A DNA stretch of 64,000 nucleotides from Chryseobacterium angstadtii (GTDB lineage: Bacteria > Bacteroidota > Bacteroidia > Flavobacteriales > Weeksellaceae): assembly GCF_001045465.1 (NCBI RefSeq), contig NZ_LFND01000001.1, positions 558,001 to 622,000 of the forward strand, written 5' to 3'. This document shows, one piece after another, positions 8,362-17,347 of the stretch. Made by a program: the position numbers and the translations under genes. The notes under the pieces are model-generated. The model was not told the origin of the DNA. It saw nothing but the letters and a program-made list of their open reading frames with translations, and ran no database searches. Positions within the stretch are counted from its first letter, which is position 1. Each line of letters starts with the position of its first letter.

Positions 8362-10364
8362 TGCTTTATTTTTTTAGAGTTGTTCTTTGTTTCTTCGTCT
8401 ATTTTCTTCTGCAGTTTTATTTTCTGCTCTTTGATAAAATTAAGGCTGTCCAGTCTCCTTTTCTGTTTAACAGAATCTTCTTTAGGGTCTTTATACAGGC
8501 CTTTACGCTTCAAATCGGCAATCCACTGTCTTTTGTATTCCGGCATAAAGCTGGCACCCGTCATCTTCTTGTACAGATTTTCCCGCTTCAGATCTCCGGT
8601 AATATATTTTTCAGCAATCACGGTACAGGCCGGACCTGCCCATGTTGCTCCAAATCCTGCATGTTCCATTACCGCCGCTACTACAATTCTTGGTTTGTCT
8701 GCAGGAGCAATCAATACAAAAATGGAGTTATCTTTTCCCTGAGGAACCTGTGCGGTACCTGTTTTGGCTAACTGGGTAAAGTCATTGGATTTTAAACTTC
8801 TTGCCGTCCCTCTTAGCACTACGGCTTCCATTCCTTTCAGAACAGGTTCAAAGTGTTTAGGATCTACAAGAGTCTGATGTTTGGTTTTGAATCTTTTATC
8901 CGGATTGGGTTTTCCGTCAATAGATTTAACAATATGAGGAGTATAGAACCAGCCTTTATTGGCGATGGCAGCTACATAATTGGCTAACTGAAGAGGTGTT
9001 ACCAGAACATCTCCCTGCCCCATCCCGTTAAAAATCGAGCCATTCATTGTATAGTCTGCGCTCCAGTTTTTCTTACCGCTTCTTTTTTCGTAGAACTTTC
9101 CGGAAGGAATTCTTCCCGGAGAACCTACGGCAATATCATTATTCAAATATTCTCCCACCCCGAAGCTGCTCATGATTTTTTTCCATTCATCTACCCCTTT
9201 GGATGGATCGCCCGGATATTTATTCATAATCGCAATAAATGCATGCGAGAAGTAACAGTTACTGGAAACTTGAATAGAAGGAATCAATGGATCTGCCCCA
9301 CCGTGACCTTTAATCCTTAATCCTTTATAATAAAAGCCTCCACCACATGGAAAAATGGTGTTTTCATCCATTACTCCCATCTGCATTCCTGCCAGAGCGG
9401 TAAGCAGTTTAAAGGTAGAACCCGGAGGATAAGCTGCCTGCACAGATCTGTCGAAGGTAGGTTTGTTTTCGTATAAAGTGTCTTTGGAAAGAGCGTATAA
9501 GTTTTTAGATTTATAAGGTCCTGTGAATAAGTTCGGATCAATATCCGGTCCTGTGGCCATCGTCAGTATTTCACCATTATTCGGGTCTATGGCTACAATT
9601 GCTCCGTGTTTGTCCACAAGCATTTCTTCAGCCATTCTCTGAAGATCGTAATCAATGGTGAGCGTAATATCTTTTCCGGTAACCACATCTTTATCCAGCG
9701 TACCGTTTTTATAAGAACCTATATTTCTAAGCCTGATGTCTTTCTGAATATATTTCATTCCTTTCACCCCACGAAGATCTTTTTCGTAAGATTTTTCCAC
9801 ACCCGTTTTCCCGATAAAGTCTCCCGGAAGATAGTAAGCGGAATCTTTCTTGATCTCTCTTTCATTCACTTCACTGGTATACCCGAGAAGGTTTCCGGAA
9901 GTTCCCACTTCATACTGGCGCTGAGGTCTGGATACAATACTGAATGCAGGATATTTGAAGATAATCTCCTGTACTCTGGCTATATCTTCTCTGCTGAGGT
10001 CCTTCAAAAAGGTCATAGGAGTCAGCTTTGAATAGTATTTTTCTTTTTTGATAATAGCAATTCTATTGATAAAATCAGCCTTACTGATCTGCATCAGATT
10101 ACAGAATCCCAATGTATCGAAATCAGGCTTCATGAGAGCCTGGGTAAAGGATATTTCATAGGCTGGCTGGTTACCTACCAGAATCTTACCGTTTCTGTCG
10201 AAAACTACACCTCGCTGTGGAATAACGTATTCTATTTTAATGGAAGTATTGGCTGCATTTAAGGCATAACGGTCTGTAAACATCTGCAAATAAGCAAGCC
10301 TCGCCACAAAAATAAGGGCGATTACTACGAGAATCGAAAAGATTTTTAAATAACGTGTGTTCAA
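8358..10364 (-). CDS. mrdA: Penicillin-binding protein 2 (elongasome transpeptidase)
   Basis: Class B PBP that cross-links new peptidoglycan during elongation, anchored in the inner membrane by one N-terminal span (residues about 8-25). The pedestal domain occupies roughly residues 50-230 and the transpeptidase domain about 255-600. Motifs: Ser316 in PGSTFKLL (acylated serine), SSNCYFS (SxN), and AKTGTAQVP (KTG). The tail after about residue 610 is highly charged and Lys-rich (KEQKIKLQKKIDEETKNNSK), which may be disordered. The start overlaps the end of mreD by 4 bp. Length of 668 aa is normal for the family. Confidence 0.95.
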   Translation of the reverse strand: MNTRYLKIFSILVVIALIFVARLAYLQMFTDRYALNAANTSIKIEYVIPQRGVVFDRNGKILVGNQPAYEISFTQALMKPDFDTLGFCNLMQISKADFINRIAIIKKEKYYSKLTPMTFLKDLSREDIARVQEIIFKYPAFSIVSRPQRQYEVGTSGNLLGYTSEVNEREIKKDSAYYLPGDFIGKTGVEKSYEKDLRGVKGMKYIQKDIRLRNIGSYKNGTLDKDVVTGKDITLTIDYDLQRMAEEMLVDKHGAIVAIDPNNGEILTMATGPDIDPNLFTGPYKSKNLYALSKDTLYENKPTFDRSVQAAYPPGSTFKLLTALAGMQMGVMDENTIFPCGGGFYYKGLRIKGHGGADPLIPSIQVSSNCYFSHAFIAIMNKYPGDPSKGVDEWKKIMSSFGVGEYLNNDIAVGSPGRIPSGKFYEKRSGKKNWSADYTMNGSIFNGMGQGDVLVTPLQLANYVAAIANKGWFYTPHIVKSIDGKPNPDKRFKTKHQTLVDPKHFEPVLKGMEAVVLRGTARSLKSNDFTQLAKTGTAQVPQGKDNSIFVLIAPADKPRIVVAAVMEHAGFGATWAGPACTVIAEKYITGDLKRENLYKKMTGASFMPEYKRQWIADLKRKGLYKDPKEDSVKQKRRLDSLNFIKEQKIKLQKKIDEETKNNSKKIKQ

Positions 10365-10867
10365 ACTTTTTGTTTGATTTTAAATATTAATGCGTAAACA
10401 ACAATAAATATAAATGAAATTATACTTGTGATCACTACATTAAGTAATATTTCAAAAAAACGGCTAAATTTAAAAAACTCTATGTACTGCACCAAAAGCT
10501 GATGCAAAAAGATACTTGTAAAAAGAAACAGCAAAAACTGCGCCCATTGAAGGGACTGGAAAGAGAAGAAATCCGTAGAAGTATCTGTGGAAGTCCTGAA
10601 GATCAATGTTCTGAAATAAGCGATGAGCGTGGTCGCAAAAGCATTGATTCCCCATGAATAGAGGAATGCGTCTACAGAAAGTCCTATTAAAAAGCTTAAA
10701 GCTAAAAATTGAAATTTATTTCTGAAAAAAGGGTAAAACATGACGAAAACCGGATAAAGAACCGGTGTATATTTCCCGAAAATAGTAATCCTGTTGAGTA
10801 CAAAAATCTGTAATGCAACCAGGAAGATCATGATCAGTATATCGGTAAATAAAGTCCTGCTAATCAT
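10361..10867 (-). CDS. mreD: Rod-shape-determining membrane protein MreD
   Basis: A 168-aa integral membrane protein with about five hydrophobic segments and few conserved residues, typical of MreD. It helps connect MreC and PBP2 to the cytoskeleton. The assignment rests on hydropathy, length and gene order between mreC and mrdA more than on motifs. It overlaps mreC by 8 bp and mrdA by 4 bp, so all are likely translated from one transcript. Confidence 0.85.
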   Translation of the reverse strand: MISRTLFTDILIMIFLVALQIFVLNRITIFGKYTPVLYPVFVMFYPFFRNKFQFLALSFLIGLSVDAFLYSWGINAFATTLIAYFRTLIFRTSTDTSTDFFSFQSLQWAQFLLFLFTSIFLHQLLVQYIEFFKFSRFFEILLNVVITSIISFIFIVVYALIFKIKQKV

Positions 10868-11714
10868 TTTCTTTTTTTATTACGGTTTGCAATGTATCCT
10901 GAATTCTCTGTACTTCAGCTTTTTTAAGGTTTTTCACTACGAATACTTTACTTAAAGCACCCATTTTTTCACTCAATTCTACTGAAATATCCCAGAATCC
11001 CGTTTTGTTGTCCACAGAATATCCTGCAATGGTTCCTATCATCACTCCTTTAGGGAAAATAGCCGATTTACCGTCTGTCACCACCGTATCTCCTACTTTT
11101 AAAGCAACATATTTAGGAATATCTGCAAGATGCATCACCCTGGAATTGTCTCCACCCCATGTTAAAGTTCCGAAATATCCTGAGTTTTTCAGTGACGCAT
11201 TGATTCGGATTTTATTAACGCTCAGAACAGATTGCACCAAAGCGTAGCTGTCTGTAGAATTAATAACAATTCCGGCTATCCCTTTAGGTGCCATTACTCC
11301 CATTTGAGGAAAAACACCATCCCGGCGACCACGGTTGATTGTAAAGTAGTTATTTCTTCTGTTGATACTGTTAAAGACAATTTCACCATCTACAAAAGTG
11401 TAGATCTGCCCGCCTCCCAGCGTATCATGTACTTTTCTGAACAAAGGATTTTTCGCTCCTTCTTTTCCGTAAAGCTGGAGCATCAAAGATTTATTCTGGG
11501 CTACCAGATCTTCATTGATCTGTTTCAGCTTCAGATAGGAAACCCCTTCGTCAATATATCCTGAAATCCATGAGTTCAACGCAGCCGACTGGCCTGCTAC
11601 CCAAGATTTCTGCATGGCGTTTTTAGAGAATATCAGAACCAGAGCAACAATCTGCAGGAATATAAAGAAGACAAAAAGAGCATTCTTCGAAAATAATCTC
11701 AGCAAAAATCCCAT
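10860..11714 (-). CDS. mreC: Rod-shape-determining protein MreC
   Basis: A 284-aa bitopic protein with one N-terminal membrane span (residues about 11-31), a short coiled coil (about 60-85), then the periplasmic beta-rich domain. It carries the family pattern GIAGIVINSTDSYALVQSVL, then VGDTVVTDGKSAIFPKGVMIG. MreC forms filaments that activate PBP2/RodA. Its start is 29 bp after the end of mreB, with an 8-bp overlap into mreD. Confidence 0.93.
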   Translation of the reverse strand: MGFLLRLFSKNALFVFFIFLQIVALVLIFSKNAMQKSWVAGQSAALNSWISGYIDEGVSYLKLKQINEDLVAQNKSLMLQLYGKEGAKNPLFRKVHDTLGGGQIYTFVDGEIVFNSINRRNNYFTINRGRRDGVFPQMGVMAPKGIAGIVINSTDSYALVQSVLSVNKIRINASLKNSGYFGTLTWGGDNSRVMHLADIPKYVALKVGDTVVTDGKSAIFPKGVMIGTIAGYSVDNKTGFWDISVELSEKMGALSKVFVVKNLKKAEVQRIQDTLQTVIKKEND

Positions 11715-11742
11715 TCAGATATAGAGTCGTAAAAGGTTAAAA

Positions 11743-12768
11743 TTATTTAATTAAGAAATTGAATTTATCCATATTCTTCAAGGCAATCCCGGTTCCGCGA
11801 ACAACTGCTCTCAACGGATCTTCTGCAACAAATACAGGAAGACCGGTCTTTTTGTGCAATCTGTCTGCAAGACCTCTCAATAAAGCACCTCCTCCGGCAA
11901 GATAAATACCTGTTTTATAAATATCGGCAGCCAATTCCGGCGGAGTAAGAGAAAGAGTCTCCATTACGGCATCTTCAATTCTGATAATAGATTTGTCTAA
12001 TGCGCGGGCAATTTCTTTATATCCCACCATGATTTCTTTCGGTTTCCCAGTGATAAGGTCTCTACCCTGTACCGGGATATCTTCAATATCAACATCAAGA
12101 TCTTCCACTGCAGAACCTACTTCAATTTTGATTCTTTCAGCAGTTCTTTCTCCAATGTAAAGATTGTGATGAGTTCTAAGATAGTAAGCAATATCGTTGG
12201 TAAATACATCCCCTGCAATTTTCACAGACTTGTCACATACGATACCTCCTAAAGCAACCACCGCAATTTCAGTAGTACCCCCACCTATGTCGATGATCAT
12301 ATTTCCTTCCGGCTTCTGTACATCTATTCCAACACCTATTGCCGCTGCCATTGGCTCATAAATAAGCCTTACTTCTTTTGCATTTACTTTCTGAGCAGAA
12401 TCTCTTACCGCTCTTTTCTCTACTTCAGTAATACCAGAAGGGATACAGATTACAATTCTCAATGCAGGCTGTATGAATCTGCCCTTAATTCCCGGAATTT
12501 TTTTGATAAATTCCTTGATCATGTGCTCAGAAGCATGGAAATCCGCAATTACCCCATCTTTCAAAGGACGGATCGTCTTGATATCCTCATGAGTTTTACC
12601 CTGCATATGCTTAGCCTGCTCACCGACGGCAATCGGCCTACCCGTAGAACGTTCAATTGCAACAATTGACGGTTGATCTATAACAATTTTATTATTATGG
12701 ATGATAAGGGTATTGGCAGTACCAAGGTCTATCGCAATTTCTTGCGTAAACATATCGAATAAACTCAT
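11743..12768 (-). CDS. mreB: Actin-like cell-shape protein MreB
   Basis: ATP-binding filament that positions the elongasome under the membrane. At 341 aa it has the actin/Hsp70 phosphate motifs: IAIDLGTANTLI near residue 12 (phosphate 1), IIDIGGGTTEIAVV near 160 (phosphate 2), and the adenosine motif YLAGGGALLRGL near 290. It is the first gene of mreB-mreC-mreD-mrdA-rodA. A TATCTTTG -7 element lies 24 nt upstream. The gene is divergent from hemA across a 379-bp spacer that contains a long inverted repeat. Confidence 0.97.
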   Translation of the reverse strand: MSLFDMFTQEIAIDLGTANTLIIHNNKIVIDQPSIVAIERSTGRPIAVGEQAKHMQGKTHEDIKTIRPLKDGVIADFHASEHMIKEFIKKIPGIKGRFIQPALRIVICIPSGITEVEKRAVRDSAQKVNAKEVRLIYEPMAAAIGVGIDVQKPEGNMIIDIGGGTTEIAVVALGGIVCDKSVKIAGDVFTNDIAYYLRTHHNLYIGERTAERIKIEVGSAVEDLDVDIEDIPVQGRDLITGKPKEIMVGYKEIARALDKSIIRIEDAVMETLSLTPPELAADIYKTGIYLAGGGALLRGLADRLHKKTGLPVFVAEDPLRAVVRGTGIALKNMDKFNFLIK

Positions 12769-12792
12769 ATTTTTCTTCTGATTTTAAGTTTA

Positions 12793-12800
12793 CAAAGATA
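12793..12800 (-). promoter_or_regulatory. -7 promoter element of the mre operon
   Basis: TATCTTTG on the minus strand, 24 nt before the mreB ATG. It fits TAnnTTTG. No exact -33 TTG is seen, only TTTCTTTAG at about the right distance. Confidence 0.55.
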
Positions 12801-12952
12801 TAAATTTAACACTACTAAAGAAATTTAACGTGCATATAATTTGGTTAAAATTTTATTAAAATTTATAATCTTATATTAACTTTTGGGTTAATCATTTAGG
12901 GAGCTTGATTTAAACTAAAATTAATGGGATCATCATTGCGAAAGAACTAAAA

Positions 12953-13041
12953 GGCGAAGGTGGCTGAGATAACGGAGATGCTGGGTTGCTAATTTGATGG
13001 GCAAAAACATTGTTTTCTTAGCTTTATCAGCCATCTTTGCC
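12953..13041. repeat. Long inverted repeat in the mreB-hemA divergent spacer
   Basis: GGCGAAGGTGGCTGA (12953-12967) pairs with TCAGCCATCTTTGCC (13027-13041): 13 Watson-Crick pairs and two G-U pairs in plus-strand RNA, around a 59-nt loop. The 14-mer GCGAAGATGGCTGA recurs at 20941-20954. The rest of the 379-bp spacer (12769-13147) holds the two promoters and AT-rich DNA, with no gene. Confidence 0.65.
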
Positions 13042-13131
13042 TCATCAGCATTAAAAATCTCACCGCCCAGCCATAGTTTTTCACGATAATTATCATATAC
13101 ATTATCAGAGGGTGATTAATTAAAAAAAACG

Positions 13132-13139
13132 TAAATTTG
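13132..13139 (+). promoter_or_regulatory. -7 promoter element of the haem operon
   Basis: TAAATTTG ends only 8 nt before the ATG at 13148. Transcription would start within a few bases of the start codon, giving a leaderless or nearly leaderless mRNA. It also excludes the in-frame TTG at 13142 as a practical start. Confidence 0.55.
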
Positions 13140-13147
13140 CCTTGCTT

Positions 13148-14422
13148 ATGTTACAGTATTCCAACATCCATCAAACGTCGAATTTTGCTGTACTTTCCAT
13201 CAGCTACGAAAAGGCAGATGTAGAAACGAGAGGAAAATTTGCATTTTTTGATGACAACATTAAAAACTTTGTTACCCGAATTCACAATGTGGATTTAGGG
13301 GATGCGTTTGTGGTTTCCACCTGTAACAGAACCGAAATTTATACCACTTCTCCCAATTACCTTTTGGTGGCTGAAGAATATTGCAAAACCATAGGAGTTC
13401 ATCTTACAGATTTTCTTCAGTTTGCCAATATCCTCACCAAAGAAGAAGCGCTTATCCACCTGTTTCGTGTAGCTGCGGGACTTGAAAGCCAGATCATCGG
13501 AGATTTCGAAATTATCGGACAGATAAAAAAAGCATACAGCCGGTTCAAAAAGGAACGACAGAACTCCAATCCTTATCTGGAAAGAGCCATCAATGCAGCC
13601 ATTCAAATTTCGAAAAGAATTAAAAACGAAACGGGAATTTCCAATGGAGCGGCTTCTGTATCTTATGCCGCTGTTCATTACATTCTAAACAGCCAGAAAA
13701 AAATTACCGAGAAAAACATTCTTCTTTTAGGAGTCGGTGAAATCGGACAAAATACGGTTGAAAACCTGGTAAAACATGTTTATCAGCCTAAAATCAAAAT
13801 TGCCAACAGAACTCAGGAGAAGGCAGAGAAAATTTCCGAGAAATACAATATTCCCCATGTGGACTATTCGGATTTTGACAGGGAATTAAAAGACACCGAT
13901 ATTCTGATTGTAGCAACAGGAGCCAAACATCCTATCATCAACAAGTCTCATTTCCCGAACGGAAAAGAAACACTGGTTATTGATCTTTCTATTCCTCACA
14001 ACGTGGAAAAAGACGTGACCGAGAATGAGAATGTAACTCTGATAGACGTGGATGAACTTTCCAAACAAATCCAGGAAACGATTCAGCAAAGAGAAAAAGA
14101 AATTCCAAAAGCGGAAAAAATCATCAAAGAACTGATGAAAGACTTTCTGGAATGGGAGAAAAAAAGAAAGCTGGCTCCGAATATTCACCATTTCAAAGCG
14201 GTTCTGAAGAACATGGAACGCAACGAAATGCATAATTTTTACAGAAAAAATAAATACATAAACATCACGGACATGGAGCTTTCTGATAAAATGATCCAGA
14301 AAATCACCAACCGTTTTGCAAAATTTATCATCGATAATCCTTTAAAAGCCGAAGAAATTAGTAAATTAATGCACGAAATATTAGTTGAACAACCAAACAA
14401 CGAATTCAATGAAAAGCATTAG
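13148..14422 (+). CDS. hemA: Glutamyl-tRNA reductase
   Basis: First committed step of C5-pathway haem synthesis: reduces glutamyl-tRNA to glutamate-1-semialdehyde with NADPH. It is 424 aa from the ATG at 13148, and a TTG two codons upstream is less likely. Domain order: catalytic domain with nucleophile Cys59 in VVSTCNRTEIY; the GLESQIIGDFEIIGQIKKAY signature near residue 105; a Rossmann NADPH site at LLLGVGEIGQNT near residue 195; and a C-terminal helical dimerisation spine. The end overlaps hemC by 14 bp. A -7 element immediately before the start suggests a leaderless transcript. Confidence 0.95.
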   Translation: MLQYSNIHQTSNFAVLSISYEKADVETRGKFAFFDDNIKNFVTRIHNVDLGDAFVVSTCNRTEIYTTSPNYLLVAEEYCKTIGVHLTDFLQFANILTKEEALIHLFRVAAGLESQIIGDFEIIGQIKKAYSRFKKERQNSNPYLERAINAAIQISKRIKNETGISNGAASVSYAAVHYILNSQKKITEKNILLLGVGEIGQNTVENLVKHVYQPKIKIANRTQEKAEKISEKYNIPHVDYSDFDRELKDTDILIVATGAKHPIINKSHFPNGKETLVIDLSIPHNVEKDVTENENVTLIDVDELSKQIQETIQQREKEIPKAEKIIKELMKDFLEWEKKRKLAPNIHHFKAVLKNMERNEMHNFYRKNKYINITDMELSDKMIQKITNRFAKFIIDNPLKAEEISKLMHEILVEQPNNEFNEKH

Positions 14423-15317
14423 AATAGGAACAAGAAATTCCGCACTTGCACTTTGGCAGGCAAGGGAGGTTGCGAGGCACCTTCAAAACCGCAATTATTT
14501 AACAGAAATTGTTCCTATCGTATCTTCAGGCGATAAGAATCTGAACCAACCGCTTTATTCTTTAGGAATCACCGGGGTTTTCACAAGAGACCTTGATGTC
14601 GCGCTTCTGAATGATGAGATTGACATTGCTGTACACTCTTTGAAAGATGTTCCTACGCAGCTTCCTCAAAACACTGAGATTGTCGCTTATCTGGAAAGAG
14701 ATTTCCCACAGGACGTATTGATCCGAAAAGAATCCGCAAGAAATAAAGAATTCCACGAGCTGAAACTGGCCACCAGCAGTCTGAGAAGAAGAGCATTCTG
14801 GCTGAAAAATTATCCAAACGCTGAATTCTCCGATATCCGCGGGAATATCCAAACGCGTCTTCAAAAACTGGAAGAGGGTGATTTTGATGCAACGATTCTT
14901 TCTCTGGCAGGAATCAAAAGAATGAAAATGGACATTGATTATGAAATGCTTCCATTAATGATCCCGGCTGCCTCTCAGGGAGTAATAGCCGTTGCCGGAC
15001 ATTCAGACAAAACTGAGATCAATGATATCCTGAAACAGATTAATCACAAGAAAACCCAGATCTGCGTGGAAATCGAAAGAAATTTCCTGAGCACATTGGA
15101 AGGTGGATGTACCGCTCCCATTGGTGCTTATGCCGAAATCATTGAAAATCAGATCCGCTTCAAAGCAGCACTTTGTTCTCTGGATGGCAAAAACTGTATT
15201 GCTACCGATGAAAATTTCGAGTATAATGAAACGGAGAATTTCGGAGAAAAATTCGCGAAAATTGTTCTTGAAAACGGAGGAAAGGAATTGATGTCTGAAA
15301 TCAAGAGTTCTTACTAA
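14409..15317 (+). CDS. hemC: Porphobilinogen deaminase (hydroxymethylbilane synthase)
   Basis: Condenses four porphobilinogens to hydroxymethylbilane. It is 302 aa from the ATG at 14409, which lies inside the end of hemA. A TTG at 14385 would extend it by eight residues without family support. Visible signatures: IRIGTRNSALALWQA at the N-terminus, the active-site Asp in VHSLKDVPTQ, the arginine cluster SSLRRRAFW, and Cys234 in LEGGCTAPIGAYA, which carries the dipyrromethane cofactor. It is translated from the hemA transcript. Confidence 0.96.
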   Translation: MKSIRIGTRNSALALWQAREVARHLQNRNYLTEIVPIVSSGDKNLNQPLYSLGITGVFTRDLDVALLNDEIDIAVHSLKDVPTQLPQNTEIVAYLERDFPQDVLIRKESARNKEFHELKLATSSLRRRAFWLKNYPNAEFSDIRGNIQTRLQKLEEGDFDATILSLAGIKRMKMDIDYEMLPLMIPAASQGVIAVAGHSDKTEINDILKQINHKKTQICVEIERNFLSTLEGGCTAPIGAYAEIIENQIRFKAALCSLDGKNCIATDENFEYNETENFGEKFAKIVLENGGKELMSEIKSSY

Positions 15318-15360
15318 ACACTTCAATCAGTTTATATTTTTATATCCCGGGTATAAAAGG

Positions 15361-15942
15361 ATGAAAAAATCCCTGTTTTTACTGGTATTCATACTCTGTA
15401 CATTCACAGCCAATGCACAGAGCAAATTTGCGTTTCAATTATCCGATGCGGCTTTAGGGCTTATAGACAGGTCTATTACTTATGATCCTACTTATTTCGT
15501 TCTAAAATATCCCAACGGAGATGTTCCGGCAGACAAAGGGGTCTGTACAGATGTCATCATACGGGCTTACAGAAAAACGGGCATTGACCTGCAAAAGGAA
15601 GTGCATGAAGATATGGCAAAAAACTTTTCGCAATACCCGAAAACATGGGGATTAAAAAAGCCGGACACCAATATAGACCACCGGAGAGTGCCCAACCTCG
15701 CCGTGTTCTTTTCTAAATTCGGGAAGAAAAAATCCATAGAAACCAATCCTGCGTTGTATGTTCCGGGTGATATTGTTACCTGGATCCTGCCCGGTAATTT
15801 AACCCACATCGGAATTGTGGTGAATAAAAAATCTGCCGACGGAAAAAGGTTTATGATCGTACATAATATAGGAGGCGGACAGGTACTGGAAGACTGCCTG
15901 TTTACCTATACCATTACAGGACACTATCAGTATCAAAAATAA
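15361..15942 (+). CDS. Secreted DUF1287 (NlpC/P60-like) protein
   Basis: A 193-aa exported protein with a signal peptide ending around ANAQS (residue 20). The DUF1287 pattern is clear: YPNGDVPADKGVCTDVIIRAY, with the Cys of VCTD as probable nucleophile, then VPNLAVFF, YVPGDIVTWILPGNLTHIG with a conserved His, and a C-terminal Tyr-rich end. DUF1287 members have an NlpC/P60-like fold, and the exact activity is unknown to me. It begins 43 bp after hemC and is followed 7 bp later by an amidase gene, so these two wall-related genes sit as a pair inside the haem operon. Confidence 0.82.
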   Translation: MKKSLFLLVFILCTFTANAQSKFAFQLSDAALGLIDRSITYDPTYFVLKYPNGDVPADKGVCTDVIIRAYRKTGIDLQKEVHEDMAKNFSQYPKTWGLKKPDTNIDHRRVPNLAVFFSKFGKKKSIETNPALYVPGDIVTWILPGNLTHIGIVVNKKSADGKRFMIVHNIGGGQVLEDCLFTYTITGHYQYQK

Positions 15943-15949
15943 CAGTATC

Positions 15950-16606
15950 ATGAAATATCTTTTTTATGCTTTATTGGTATTGATTTCTTACTGCACTAAA
16001 GCTCAGACTAACGAATTTAAAATAATTGACAAGCCTATTGATTATTCTCCTGAAAGAGTAAGCCTAAGCCTGGAATACCTCAAAATCCATTATAACATAG
16101 TCCAGAAATCCCCTACGATTTCTCCTAAAATCATTGTGCTCCATTATACGGCCGGAGGAACTGTTGAAACCAATTTTAAGTATTTCAATAAAACCCATTT
16201 GGAGTCTGCCCGGAATACTTTAAAAAAACAGAGCACCTTGAATGTTTCCTCGCAGTTTATTGTGGACAGAGACGGCACTATCTATAAACTTATGGAACCT
16301 AATCTATTTGCAAGACATACCATTGGACTTAATTACTGTGCCATCGGCATTGAAAATATAGGAAGCAAAAGCCAGCCTCTTACCGAAAAGCAGGCCGCAG
16401 CAAATGCTCAGCTGATTCGGCAGTTAACTAAAAAATACAATATAGAATATCTCATAGGCCACTCCGAATACGGAGCATTCAGAGGGTCCAAACTCTGGAA
16501 AGAAACGGATCCGAATTATTTTACCGGAAAAGATGATCCCGGAAAAGACTTTATGACAAAAGTAAGACTGCTTGTAAGTGATCTGCATTTAAAAGACAAA
16601 CCTTAA
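15950..16606 (+). CDS. N-acetylmuramoyl-L-alanine amidase (Amidase_2 family), exported
   Basis: Predicted zinc amidase that removes stem peptides from peptidoglycan. It has a signal peptide (residues about 1-18, ending TKAQ). The Amidase_2 fold is seen in KIIVLHYTAGGTVETN (first zinc His), SSQFIVDRDGTIYKLMEPNLFARHTIG (second conserved His), NYCAIGIENIG (catalytic Glu region), and LIGHSEYGAFRG near the end (third His). At 218 aa it is a single-domain enzyme without a wall-binding module. Its stop is 4 bp before hemD, so it is almost certainly co-transcribed with the haem genes. Confidence 0.88.
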   Translation: MKYLFYALLVLISYCTKAQTNEFKIIDKPIDYSPERVSLSLEYLKIHYNIVQKSPTISPKIIVLHYTAGGTVETNFKYFNKTHLESARNTLKKQSTLNVSSQFIVDRDGTIYKLMEPNLFARHTIGLNYCAIGIENIGSKSQPLTEKQAAANAQLIRQLTKKYNIEYLIGHSEYGAFRGSKLWKETDPNYFTGKDDPGKDFMTKVRLLVSDLHLKDKP

Positions 16607-16610
16607 ATCA

Positions 16611-17282
16611 ATGAAAATTTTATTTACCAAAATCATAGACGCTGCTTTATTATCCAAAGAGTTAGGATCGGATATCCCGGCGGACTGCATTGAGGTAATT
16701 AAAACGGAGGCGATAAAAACAGCTGCTTTCGATTTAAAAAATTATTCTTTGATCTTTACAAGCGTAAACGGGGTGCGATCTTTTTTTGAAAATCAGTTTA
16801 AACCCAACGAAGATTTTACTGCAAAAAATTACAACAAAATTTACTGCGTTGGTGAAAAAACAAAACGGGAGCTACGAAAACATGGTTTCGGGACCTTCAA
16901 AGTTCTGAAAAATGCGGAGACCCTTTCGAGATTTATCATCGGAAACTGCCAGCACGAACAGTTTGTTCACTTCTGTGGCAATCTGGCTCTTGATGTTCTG
17001 GACAAAGATCTTCCCCTACAGAATATCAGCTACAAAAAGGTAACGGTTTACAACACAAAGGAAACCCATCCTCAAGTACCTGAAAAATATCATGCCGCAG
17101 TTTTTTTTAGTCCAAGCGGAGTTCGTAGTTTTGCAAAACTCAACTCTTTAGAAGATATGAAGATTTTTTCCATCGGAGAAACTACCTCCGGTGAACTGAG
17201 AAAGTATACCCAACAGGAGATCTTTACCTCGGAAGAAAATAATCTGGCTTCTATTTTCGGGCTGATCAAAAAAGAACTTTAA
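16611..17282 (+). CDS. hemD: Uroporphyrinogen-III synthase
   Basis: Cyclises hydroxymethylbilane to uroporphyrinogen III. At 223 aa it is near the usual length of 240-260. The family is poorly conserved, but SLIFTSVNGVRSFFE (residues about 45-60), IYCVGEKTKRELRKHGF and the second-domain AVFFSPSGVRSFAKLN match the two-domain pattern with its Thr/Ser-rich turns. Position between hemC and hemE supports the call. It begins 4 bp after the amidase gene. Confidence 0.88.
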   Translation: MKILFTKIIDAALLSKELGSDIPADCIEVIKTEAIKTAAFDLKNYSLIFTSVNGVRSFFENQFKPNEDFTAKNYNKIYCVGEKTKRELRKHGFGTFKVLKNAETLSRFIIGNCQHEQFVHFCGNLALDVLDKDLPLQNISYKKVTVYNTKETHPQVPEKYHAAVFFSPSGVRSFAKLNSLEDMKIFSIGETTSGELRKYTQQEIFTSEENNLASIFGLIKKEL

Positions 17283-17347
17283 ACAGCTGTAAGCTTAGCT
17301 GACCAAATAATGAGTGCCGGGAACGGCCGTATTAGTTTAAATAAATT

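Noticed and set aside
9606..10031. 141-codon plus-strand frame inside mrdA
   Set aside because: Antisense shadow. The PBP2 motifs prove the minus-strand frame.
14385..14408. Upstream TTG start for hemC
   Set aside because: The eight extra residues do not resemble the family, whereas the ATG at 14409 is followed directly by the conserved RIGTRNSALALWQ.
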